Assembly (NCBI RefSeq): GCF_050436995.1
Contig: NC_134766.1
Span: 6,324,001 to 6,388,000, forward strand
Direction of reading: 5' to 3'
Source of the DNA: Anticarsia gemmatalis
Taxonomy: Eukaryota > Arthropoda > Insecta > Lepidoptera > Erebidae
DNA: 64,000 nt
Below the pieces are notes generated by a model. That model was given only the letters and a program-made list of their open reading frames with translations, ran no database searches and was not told the origin of the DNA. The position numbers and the translations under genes were made by a program. Position 1 is the first letter of the stretch, and every line of letters starts with the position of its first letter. Of the stretch, positions 1-9,968 are shown piece after piece.

Positions 1-806
1 CAGGAGGAAATTCAATTTTATCTCACCGAGAAATGAAAACTGAAAATATTATTTCAAAAATGTGTTCTCACAATGAACCGTGGAATATTGGAGTGGTGGG
101 GAATTTTATACACCAGCAGAAAACATCAAACACAAAGAATTTATTTCGTAAAAAATACTAATGGAATAATAAAACTTACGGTGCATAACACGTTATACGA
201 GTATAACAATGTTTTTTTAACATAATATAATTGTAAGTATACATTAGTTACTGTTATAGTGAGTACGCATCGCTATGGGGGTTAGGAGACAATTTATTTA
301 GTATTTGGGCCTATTTTTAATGGATTTTAACATTCATTAACATGCCGCCGTATGACGTTATTACTACAAATTATAAGGGCAGTATAATATTACTTAAATA
401 ACCATTGGAAGACAATCTGAAAAAGCAGGTTAAAATGCTTAAACATAAGACCGATTTTTCTTTTCTCATTACAAATAAAGAATAATGGGCGTTTTTTCAC
501 AGATCATTTATAGATAACCTGTTTAAAACATTATAAAACGTCACTTGACGATAAAAAACCGCCCTCAAAAAAAGGAGGAGATTCTCAATTCGACTCTATT
601 TTGTATTTTTTAACGGCCAGTTTCTTTATCAAACGTATATGGGTAAAATAAAAGTGATAGTCAAAATTGTTTCTTCATGGATTTACTGATAGTTTAATGA
701 AGAAACAAATTCGTCTCTCCAAAAACGTCAAGTAAAAGTCTAGCTTTAGCGGCTACTATATACAATATATAAATAAATTGGCCGTAAGTTTTAAACATTC
801 CACTAA

Positions 807-1186
807 TGCTGGGGCTACATTAGCGAGCGAAGATTCGTATGGTGTTGGCGCGACAAAAACATCGTGTTTGGGTATGGGCGATGTTCTTGTCTACATTAAG
901 GCGGGCGAAGATTCGTGTCGAGTTGACGCGATGCATCGTGCCTTGTGCTGTTCAGTTTGTTGTGCGGAGACGTGAGCGGTAAATTACGACGACACTGAAT
1001 TGACGTAGATGTAGCCACCTAAGCGAATATTGGCGCGACAAATCCCTTTGATTCGCGCCAGTTTACCGACAGCTCCTCGATACTACATCGTCTTCGCCCG
1101 AATACTACGCGATAACACGATGAACCCGGCCACATTCATCGCGTTAACACAAATATTCGCCATAGCCCGCTAATGTAGCCCCAGCA
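807..1186. mobile_element. MITE with terminal inverted repeats and TAA target duplication
   Basis: The two ends are inverted copies beginning TGCTGGGGCTACATTAGCG, and both flanks carry TAA (804-806 and 1187-1189). Inside, the segment starting near 822 is repeated directly near 900 (G-C-G-R-G-C-G-A-A-G-A-T-T-C-G-T) and there is a local hairpin around 1030-1061 (TGGCGCGA...TCGCGCCA). There is no transposase; the 65-codon frame within is chance. A 3-bp TWA-type duplication is typical of PIF/Harbinger elements, so that superfamily is an inference. Confidence 0.65.
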
Positions 1187-1987
1187 TAACATAATAATAC
1201 TGAACGTCGGCCATATTTGTTCAACGAAATCACTGGCCTTTTGGAGCTGGCAGTTGGCACAGACTCAGTGTATTAGGAAAGCAGACTTCAAGTGGAAAAT
1301 CGCCTATTTTCCACCGATTTACTCCGCGCCAGTCGAGTTTGGACGCTAGCTTGGACAAAACTGGACAGATTCATCTAGTGTTTGGAGATTTAAGCTTAGA
1401 GCAAATAGTGTTTTAAAATGACTAAGCTACAATTCTAAGGTCACTTTAAATTATTTTTTCTCTTCTTATATCTGGTGGTTATCTTTCTACAGTATGATAA
1501 TGTGACAATTTTGCACATAGTTCGACACTTGTTTTTTTGTTTAATTTGAACGACTAGTCCTGTAAGAACGGAAGTTAGGTGAAATAAATGCTGATAAAAG
1601 TTACTCTCCTTTGCTGATTTTTCCATCAATATTTAACTTCACTCGAGAAAAAACATCAAATTTCTGAGATATTTGTCAAAAACTAGATGGTTTTCTCGAG
1701 TGACGAAGAAACATTTCGAAATATTGTCATTTTTGTCAAACTTACAAAGAATCAAAGATTATTGAAAACATATTGAATGAAGTAAATTCACGATGAAGGA
1801 GTAGGCAAGTGTGTTCATATACCCGACTGATACTCCACAATATAATTAATATTACAATATATTAAATAGCTAATAATACTTTTGATCTGATCAAATAACA
1901 GTAGAGCTAGCAAGTAAGGTACAATACTGGTAAATTGCTAAACGTAATACTTTGGCATCGATTTACAATCTGTAACGCGATTAACTA

Positions 1988-2276
1988 CAGTAGGTACTAT
2001 CGACAACCAACTATATCGACACTTTTTTGTATGAAACGGTGATCAGCGCCACTAGCGGGAGATGAGGAACTAATTTTGAAGTACATTTTAAATGTCAAAT
2101 TACACTCGTTAGTATTGACTGTAGAAGATCGTACTACAGTCTTTCGAGTAGTTTCGAGCGTTTGACATTTAAAATGACTTGAGTAAAATAGTTCTTGTAA
2201 AATACGCTAGAGGCGCTGTTCCTCGGTAGTTATTCGATTGCCGATAGTCGTAGGAAATCGCTTCTCTATGTCAGTA
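1988..2276. mobile_element. Foldback/MITE-like element, diverged copy
   Basis: Long imperfect inverted arms: GCGCCACTAGCG with ACATTTTAAATGTCAAA on the left, GCGCCTCTAGCG with CATTTTAAATGTCAAA inverted on the right. It shares T-T-T-T-G-T-A-T-G-A-A...T-G-A-T-C-A-G-C-G-C-C and C-T-A-T-C-G-A-C motifs with the cleaner element at 24514-24702, so both belong to one family. No coding capacity. Boundaries are approximate. Confidence 0.5.
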
Positions 2277-2524
2277 GCAAGCATAAATTAAAGGGTTTTA
2301 GGTCTAAAGATTTAACAGTTTAATATGGTTTTTATACAGTACAGTGTGATGTAACTATACCTCTCTTTTTAAAACTAAACGAGTAAAAAAGACAAAAGAC
2401 TTTTAAAAACTGGAGCACATTTTGTAGGAAATGGGAAGATGTTGATTCTGAAAACTTAACCTAATAAACATTGAATAGGAACATTGAATTAATATTATAC
2501 TTAATGGCTTTTAAATACAGATTT

Positions 2525-2600
2525 TGTATTGCGAGGAAGTTTGTAAGGATTGCACCAAGTGGCGTTCTTTGGTCTACTGCTACAGTAACAACGCTTGATT
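2525..2600 (+). repeat. Possible LINE 3'-tail fragment
   Basis: The wording 'GGAAGTTTGTAAGGATTG...CAAGTGGCGTTCTTTGGTCT' recurs, diverged, at 20440-20522 and 22800-22905, where it ends in a TGTATGTATG tract. Recurrent 3' fragments in one orientation suit a truncated non-LTR retrotransposon; the clade is not identified. Confidence 0.4.
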
Positions 2601-4100
2601 TTATATTGTAAAACAAAATCTTCACTTTTTTATGAGTGATTCTTAAGTAAAAGTTAATAAGTATTTTCTAAAAGATCCATTGTGCGATGTTTTCTTAATT
2701 AATTGTGGAAGACTTGAGTTACATGACGTGACGTTGATATGAACATATTATGATGAATAATATTATATTAAATATTAATATTTTTCGATGAAATGCCAAA
2801 CTGTGATGTTATTTGGCAGAAGATTATCGGAAAGAAATGGTTTTAGGCTTCCGTATATAAAACGGGAAGTTTATTACTAATTTGTCTTGGGAAACGTATT
2901 TTTAACTACTGGCAAGGTTTTTTAAACTAAACTTTAGTATTCACCCGTTAAGTAATTTAGTATTGGGGAAAGTAATCTTACATTATTGATAATGAACAAA
3001 TATACCTTTATAAGGAAAGAGATATTTATGTTCTTGAAATAAATACTGAGTATTAGGGTCACATCACACTGCACTGTAATTCGAAATGTAACTATAAAAC
3101 AGCGTTGTATTGAACTATTCTAATTAAAAACTGTATGATAAATGGATGAAAAAATAACTACCTATTAACAACACGCATGCCTTTAATAAAACAGCTTAAA
3201 AACTATTTATAAAGTTATAATATTGTAATCACAAAGCGATTGCACCATTGCCTTTTATACATTTGTATTGCTAAATACTAAACACTAAAATATTAGGGAT
3301 TACCTTCAGATAGTAGGTGCGAAGGAAAATTAAATTTTGTGATAAAATTAAAGCTTAAATTTATAAGATTACTTCGAAAGACTTTTTTATCAGATTCTTT
3401 CTTGACAAGCTTTAATGTAACCTGTTTCATTTGATATATCATAGTTTCCATTTTTCTTTGTAAATCTGACATCTTCTTATTCAAATAATTTTGTTAGTTA
3501 CAGCATAAAGTTCGGGGTCGATGGTTTTAAATTAAGCTAAATAATTAATTAGTAGTCTATCGATCGGACTAAATTAAGTTAAATAATTAGTAGTATTCAG
3601 CAATACAAATACCAGGTTGCTTAAAAACATAAACAATTACAGCGAGAACACCGATAAGGCAAAAATCACAATCTGTGCGTATTTTTATTTTGTGTTTCTC
3701 GAACGTGCTTGTGTATGCCGACCTTTATTTATACGTTCAAACAAATACATTTAAATGTAAATTATAACAGCTCACTTAAATATGTACATTTAAATTAAAC
3801 ACTTAAACTTTTCATTTAACGAAAGTAATTTAAACATAAAATATTTTTTTTTAAATGAAATATTTTTTGTCTGTAATACTATCTAAATCGGAAAAAATAT
3901 AGTGAGAATTGTAATCGAATTGTTCGTATGAATCTAATGTACTTACAATAGTCACTTACACAATCGAGATTAAACGACGCTTTGGCACTTAGGTCTTTTC
4001 CATATTTTTTCATTTGAAACATTCTTTTTCGAGCATCCTTATTCATTCAACTTCGTAGAACCGTAAGGTCTTATTATAAATGGAAGGGATTTTTCGTTTA

Positions 4101-4193
4101 ACGTTGAGACTCAACGTGGACTATTACTTTTTTGCTAATACACGCGATTTAATACCCAAGTATTAAATCGCGTGTGCGTATCCAAATACGCAC
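4101..4193. repeat. Cluster of three perfect hairpins
   Basis: Three perfect inverted repeats lie almost back to back. They are ACGTTGAG with a 1-nt loop (4101-4117), a 16-bp stem ACACGCGATTTAATAC with loop CCAA (4140-4175), and an 8-bp stem GTGCGTAT with the same loop CCAA (4174-4193). The last two overlap by 2 nt. It could be a MITE remnant or a structured regulatory element; neither is shown. Confidence 0.6.
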
Positions 4194-5729
4194 CAAACGG
4201 CAGATTTTGCTTTGGTTTTTGTATTATTTAAAGTTTTAAAAATAAATAATAAGTTATTAATTAGAAAAATTATCAATTTAAAGCATATAAGTTACCTTGG
4301 TCGAATATAACCAGCCGAAAATATAGTTACATGCCATTAATCCACACCTCTTGCACGGATCACTTTAACCGACACTAGGCGCCTAGCAAGGTGCTAGAAG
4401 AGTTGACATATACTCGTAGGTACGCCGTTTGAATACGCGATAATTTATGGTCACGTCACAATATTTCGTGTTTTCTAATAATGAAATGTGGCAATATTTT
4501 TCGGCTGGCCATGTTCCACCCAGGTATCTTAGATATAAAGTTTTTCAAAGATTTGCAATGTTTGACAATAAGTGCGGTACCCATTTTTAAAACTGTTGAA
4601 GCTCATTTCATGATACGTATTACTTTCAAGTACTAGTCCGCGTTGAGCCTTTTACAATAAAACCTTACAGTAGAACACTACAGAATTCTTCATAATTTTA
4701 ACGCCTCAAAAATCCTTTATTAATACAACAGTGCTTAATCGGAAGAGTGCTTACTTACAAAGGAGGTCTTCACTATCATTTATTGCTATTTTTAGTTACA
4801 CTTTAATAAAACTTTATTTAATTTCAAACTTCACTAATAACTAACGCGCTAAATCTTACTAAGTTTTTCAAAATGTTCACTAATTAGTTTTTAAAACTTT
4901 TATTTCATTTTAATAAAATATTTTTAACGTACTATTGGTCTTTAATAAAATTTAATATTAAATACTATTAATATATTAAATGAAGTGACTAGAAACATGC
5001 AAAACTTTGATGAGAATGAGCAATTTTATACTTAAAGATCAAATGTTTGGATATTTTTTTTTATTAAACGAATGTATTTTCCAAAATGTATGGATACAGC
5101 CTTCTCATTCAAGCAACACAGTCACAATCTGTGATGTAGAATTAATCCATACATTTTGTTAAATACACGTAAAAGCGTATTATATTATCTAAATGGGAAA
5201 TATTATAAATATCTGTACAATTATTTGTCATTTAGAAATTACACTTTACCATCATCGTATGCGATTAAAATTAATGATTTAAAAATATATAAATAAATAA
5301 TATTTACATTGCGGGAGTTTGCAATGACTTAAGATGATTTATGTGACATCAAACAATCGTTTGACCACGGACTGTAACTTTAGAAAAGACTTACAAGCAT
5401 TCATTCAGTGAAGGTTAAATACTTTACGATATAGTTTCTTCTTCAAAGAAGCGAATTGATAAATTCATCGGTTAAGTATTCGTATAAACTTTAACTATGT
5501 ATCTTGTAAAACTTCGCGGACTTTATTTATGTGAGTTGAAACTACATAAATTAACCAACTAGTACTTTCGAGTTTTGTCAACATGCATTGCATGTAAATT
5601 TATTGAAATTCCGATACCCTCCAGACTCTCGTATAAATTTCAATAGTATTCGAATATTTACCGAATTTCAGCTTTTGCGTACAGCAAACGCTAAAGTTCG
5701 CATGATTTATAAAGTTATACAGTCCGTGG

Positions 5730-6034
5730 AGCAGTGATAGCCGAGTGGTATAAGTTGCAACCTCTCACGCAAGTGGTCGCAGGTTCGAACCCGAGGCAAC
5801 ACACCAATGACTTTTCGAAGTTATGTGTGTATTAGAAATAATTATCACATGCTCCAACGGTGAAGGAAAACATCGTGAGGAAACCTTGCATGCCTAAAAT
5901 TTGTTTAATACATTTATTGAGGGCATGCAAAGTCCCCAACCCGCACTTGGCCAGCGTGGTGGACTCAAGGCCTAACCCCTCCCTCATTACGGGAGGAGAC
6001 CCTTGCCCAGCAGTGGGACAGTAATGGGTTAAAT
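5730..6034 (+). mobile_element. Full-length tRNA-headed SINE (family A) with 15-bp target duplication
   Basis: TTATACAGTCCGTGG flanks the element at 5715-5729 and 6035-6049. The head has a pol III A box (TAGCCGAGTGG, 5738-5748) and a B box (GGTTCGAACCC, 5782-5792). The body ends in 'GGGAGGAGACCCTTGCCCAGCAGTGGGACAGTAATGGGTT' (given here in meaning: the usual lepidopteran SINE tail, 5990-6031). It resembles SINEs described from noctuid moths. Similar tails recur at 7370, 29685, 36460 and 62610. Confidence 0.8.
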
Positions 6035-6247
6035 TTATACAGTCCGTGGCTTAAACGATAATACAATATAAGTAATCTCTTATTACAATAGTTTTTCGTT
6101 GAACGAAAATTTTCAATTTCCACCGAGGCGAGGAGTCGGCCTCATTCATGAACATGAATCTATGACTTTAAGGTAACACTAGTTATAACAATTTTACTAC
6201 TAGATCACAAACTCATTGACTAAAGAACTATTTATCAATTCCTTTAT

Positions 6248-7064
6248 TTGTCACTAGATGAAACTCTGCGTGGTCTATTAACTAAAGCCTTACACACGCA
6301 TACAAAATTTCGAAGGCAAATCGCGCGATTTGGCGATAGTATTCTAAAGTCCATGGTTCTAATCGCCGAATCGCGCGCAGTGCCCAAGTGGCCGTGTGCA
6401 GGCGTAGAAATGGCGAAGTCAGAATTGCGAATATCTTACATGCATTTGAAAGATTTCGTGGTAAATATTAAACGTGTTTTTTGAAGAAAATTAACAAGTA
6501 TAGAATTCGAGTGGATATTAAATTGAAATATTAGAAATTTGTTCTGATAATAACAAGATATTTTTGTGAATTAACGATATGTGTTCGTGTAAATAGTTTT
6601 TTGCTGTAAATAACGATTTACTTAAATAATAATTGGTGTCATTATTTTCATAGTGTTTCAAAGTGTTCACTTTGAATGACGCATTGTATTAGGATAAATT
6701 ACATAAGATATTTTTCTGTTTAAGTCGGCCATACTATTGCTAAATCGTACTTCTAAAAATCCGCAATTTACTACTCTTCTTTGAGTTTTGAGCAAAACCT
6801 GACACGTGTATGTATCACTATTCACATGAAAGGTTTTACAATTACCTAATTTATTGCAGCCACTCATGAATTATTGTTGATTGACCCATGTAGTAAAGAC
6901 AGCAACCTTGTTACACACTTGCAGTGCACATTAACGCTTTGATAGCGATTGCAATCGCGGGTTATCGCGTACAAACGCGGATTATCGCGAACTTTAACGC
7001 TCAAGTCAGCGTGCATACAGCTGCGTATTTTTAAAATACGCTTAGCAATAGTAAGACCAAACAT
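6248..7064. repeat. Region with CG-rich palindromic words, possible MITE remnants
   Basis: Around 6318-6376 the words AAATCGCGCGATTT and GAATCGCGCG recur, and at 6940-6995 a CGCGGRTTATCGCG word is repeated. Open frames of 60-80 codons here have no recognisable protein. I could not define ends or target duplications. Confidence 0.3.
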
Positions 7065-7369
7065 TATAATAATAAAAGCTTGTTATGTATATGAGTTTAA
7101 AACGTGTCGTTTGTGACGATGGCAGTTACGCATTGGATATGGCGTTCATTGTACTACGGGTTTACTTGCGTACCACTAAGTTCTCTCTTCAAGTGCTAAC
7201 TTGTGTGTTTTAATTATTACCTGTGGACAGAGAATTGTTACGTTATTAATTGATTGTATATTTGGTAAAGGCCTGGCAGAAAGGACGCAAGGCGCGAAAA
7301 TGTCTTCTTAAATTTATAGTTCAATACTATTTATGTAAGCAGTGTTATAACATATAATATATTATATTT

Positions 7370-7452
7370 TTTTAGGCTTAGGTATAGAAGACCTAACCCC
7401 TCTCTTGTTTGAGAAGAGACCTATGCCCTGCAAAGGGACAGTAAAAGGTTAT
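7370..7452 (+). mobile_element. SINE family A, 3' fragment
   Basis: 'GACCTAACCCCTCTCT', 'GAGAAGAGACCTATGCCCTG' and 'GGGACAGTAA' match the tail of the full-length SINE at 5730-6034. The head is absent. Confidence 0.6.
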
Positions 7453-9036
7453 TACGGGGTCTACTAAGTTGATTGATGGCAGCATGCCTTCGATTTCGAG
7501 ACTATAATTTCTGGTATTTTACAGAATTCTGTCGAGGAGTCATGCAATTGAAAAGGATTGATTCAAGCGTTATATGACAAGATTCTGTTGGACAAACAGA
7601 TTGACAAGTCTTTTTCATTCGAGACCCTTTTTTGGGAAAAGGAGAAACTCCGTCAACTACGAGAGGCATTTGGATACAATAAATAACATGCCATCAACAG
7701 GACATAGGTCTATAAATACGAGAATATTCAGCTAGTTTCGGAAGTTATAAAACTATATAATCACACGTATCATTATTTTGCTGATTTTTGCTTCAAAACT
7801 AGCTGAAAATCTTCGAATTTTCGCTTAACTATTTAGTTTAAGGTTATTATCTAAGGGTGTGTCACAAGGCAGTTCTGGCTCAAACAGTGTTTCAGGGAGT
7901 GCAGTTTGTTTTAGGACATTCAACAATTAGTTCAAACGCTAGGGTGTAGGTACCTCGAGTCGGAGGTACGCTCGGAGTTGTCCTCACTCTGTTTAGGAGA
8001 GCTGCGTCCAGACACATTTCTTTTATATATTTTAAACGATAAGACAGACCGTTCTTACACAACGACAAATTTTCTGATACCCAACGATTTTCTCCTTCAA
8101 ACGACAGGTCAAAGTTGCAGCAACATGTATCTTGTGCGAACCTTTTTGGTACTGTGAATATTACTTGGAATCAATAATCATTCGGTATCGAAAATTTTAT
8201 GTTATGTGTGGGCTTTACTTTATGTTAAACATAAGTTTACCTTCGTGAATACCAAACAGGTGACACAAAAAATAATAACATAACACTGTCATAATCCGCT
8301 CCTTCAAATCGCTTGATAGAACAAAAAGAAGAATATCAATCTACGCAATTAGAGGACCAAATAATAAACAAAGAAACAAATCGTAAGTTGGATAGATAGC
8401 TGAGCTAGCTGATAGTGACTATAACATCGAAAAGTACAGTATTATATTTTGTAATGACTGTGCTTGATACACACATATTCGGTTCGGCATGTTTTATCGA
8501 ACAACAAAATCGACTCGAACCAATTACTGCACTTGTTCGGCTTGAGTCGATCGGGTAGTTCCTTTGGCGCCGATCGTCACAATTTAATCCGTAAGACGCG
8601 TATTTCAGGCATGTGTAGAAACAAAAAATCATCTAAAAGAACGCTCAAGAATCCAAAAGAATAACACAAATCTGTTTTGAAAATGGCACTTATCTTAATC
8701 CAATCACAATATATTTGAGACTATACAAGGATCTGGTAAGACTACAAGGACTATTGTGAATGCTGCAGCCAATAGCTCAAATATTCTGTCTGAAGCCGGC
8801 TCACTACGGCGGAGGATTAGCCACATCTTGCAACATATATGACCACGATCCATTGTGTGGAACCGCAAGGGCACTGACGTATACACAGACATTTAGTGTC
8901 CTAGATACCGCAGGCTGATGAGAGCGTGGTTATATTTTCACAAACTATAGTTTACGTGGAAAATATTCGATTGAAATTTATAGATGCTTAGATAGAAGAA
9001 TTGAGTAAAATTAAATATGACGAAATAAATAAAAAA

Positions 9037-9042
9037 TTTATT
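9037..9042 (-). promoter_or_regulatory. Candidate poly(A) signal AATAAA
   Basis: TTTATT on the plus strand reads AATAAA on the gene's strand. It is chosen only because it is the first canonical hexamer I find past the stop codon. In AT-rich DNA such hexamers are frequent by chance. Confidence 0.3.
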
Positions 9043-9824
9043 TAGGGCGTCAAGACTACCACACTATTTACGTCCAATCCCAATATTAGGGGCCATTCTT
9101 CAGCAAGATCTATCAAGATAGGAATTATAGAATGATGTTTGATTGACTAAATAGTCTTAAGTTTTCGATAAAAACTGATGTTGCATATTAACCAAACAAA
9201 TAACTAAATAATAAGAAAAAACAATGACCTAGCGGTATCTAGCATTACGACAGATATTGATCTGTGTTCATGTGTACATTGTCGGCCACGTTATGACTTA
9301 TGAAGCCTTACGACTTGTCGCATTGTGTGTTTAAGCTTTACGCTTGAATTACTTTGACGGTTTGTTTGTACGAAACTCTTAGTATTTGTCTTTGACTTAG
9401 TTATGATAAACTTGCTTTCAGTAGGCTTCGAATATTTTTCAAAAGAAGCTTTTGACTAAAGAATTTGCCCTGAAAATCGAAACCGTCGCAAAAAAATGGT
9501 AGGATAGCAACATTGGATTAAGTATTGCCGGTTTTTCATGAAATGACAGATATCCTGTAGTAATACCAGCTTATAGCAATAACAAACATAAACGTTGATT
9601 TTAAAAATCCTGAGAAGTATACACTATCTGAAAGAAAAAAGAAGACTTGGCGAGAAGAAAAAACCAGACCAACTCAGGCGAACCTTGTATGACAAAACTT
9701 ATCTGCTTAAACAACCTCAAGGAAGACGCAGGAACAAAATCACATTTGAAGGATCACCTATAAATCATCAGTTAGTAGACCAGTTTCCTCACCAAGAGCA
9801 CAACTCCTCGTCCCTCCACGTGTC
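9037..9824 (-). other. Probable 3' UTR of the DPP-like gene
   Basis: The stretch downstream of the stop codon has no coding signal. The first minus-strand AATAAA I see after the stop is at 9042-9037, about 780 nt away. The true cleavage site is unknown; an earlier non-canonical signal or a longer UTR is possible. Confidence 0.35.
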
Positions 9825-9968
9825 TCAGTCAAGGTTCCCGCCGTTCCTCAGTCCCGCCTTGGTCTCCGGCGGCACTTGCTTGCGGAAGCAGTCGTCCAGG
9901 AACGCCGACATCGTCCGGTATAGGTGCCGCTTCACACCTTCCAGGCTGTGGCCTTCGTCTGGGTAGAT
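9825..9968 (-). CDS. DPP-like gene, last coding exon with triad His and stop
   Basis: 144 nt including TGA at 9827-9825; acceptor CTACTAG, phase 0 in. It encodes I-Y-P-D-E-G-H-S-L, where His751 is the triad His ('YTDEDHGI' in DPP4; other S9 members read 'YPDENHSL'). It continues through L-Y-R-T-M-S-A-F-L-D-D-C-F to a short hydrophilic tail of about 18 residues past the DPP4 C-terminus. The 123-codon plus-strand reading frame over this exon is its antisense shadow. Confidence 0.95.
   Translation of the reverse strand: MYPDEGHSLEGVKRHLYRTMSAFLDDCFRKQVPPETKAGLRNGGNLD

Larger units (their letters stand above)
1..9036. other. 3' flank of the DPP-like gene, intergenic
   Basis: No gene was found. 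The stretch is AT-rich and holds the MITEs at 807 and 1988, hairpins at 4101-4193, SINEs at 5730 and 7370, a LINE-tail fragment and the palindrome-rich region at 6248-7064. Remaining frames are short and have no recognisable protein. Confidence 0.6.

Noticed and set aside
5730..5805. Candidate tRNA gene on the plus strand
   Set aside because: The tRNA-like head continues into a SINE body and is bounded by a target duplication at 5715-5729 and 6035-6049.
9595..9966. 123-codon plus-strand open frame
   Set aside because: Its 3' half is the antisense of the last DPP-like exon, and the rest has no recognisable protein; the minus-strand exon fits the family through to its stop.
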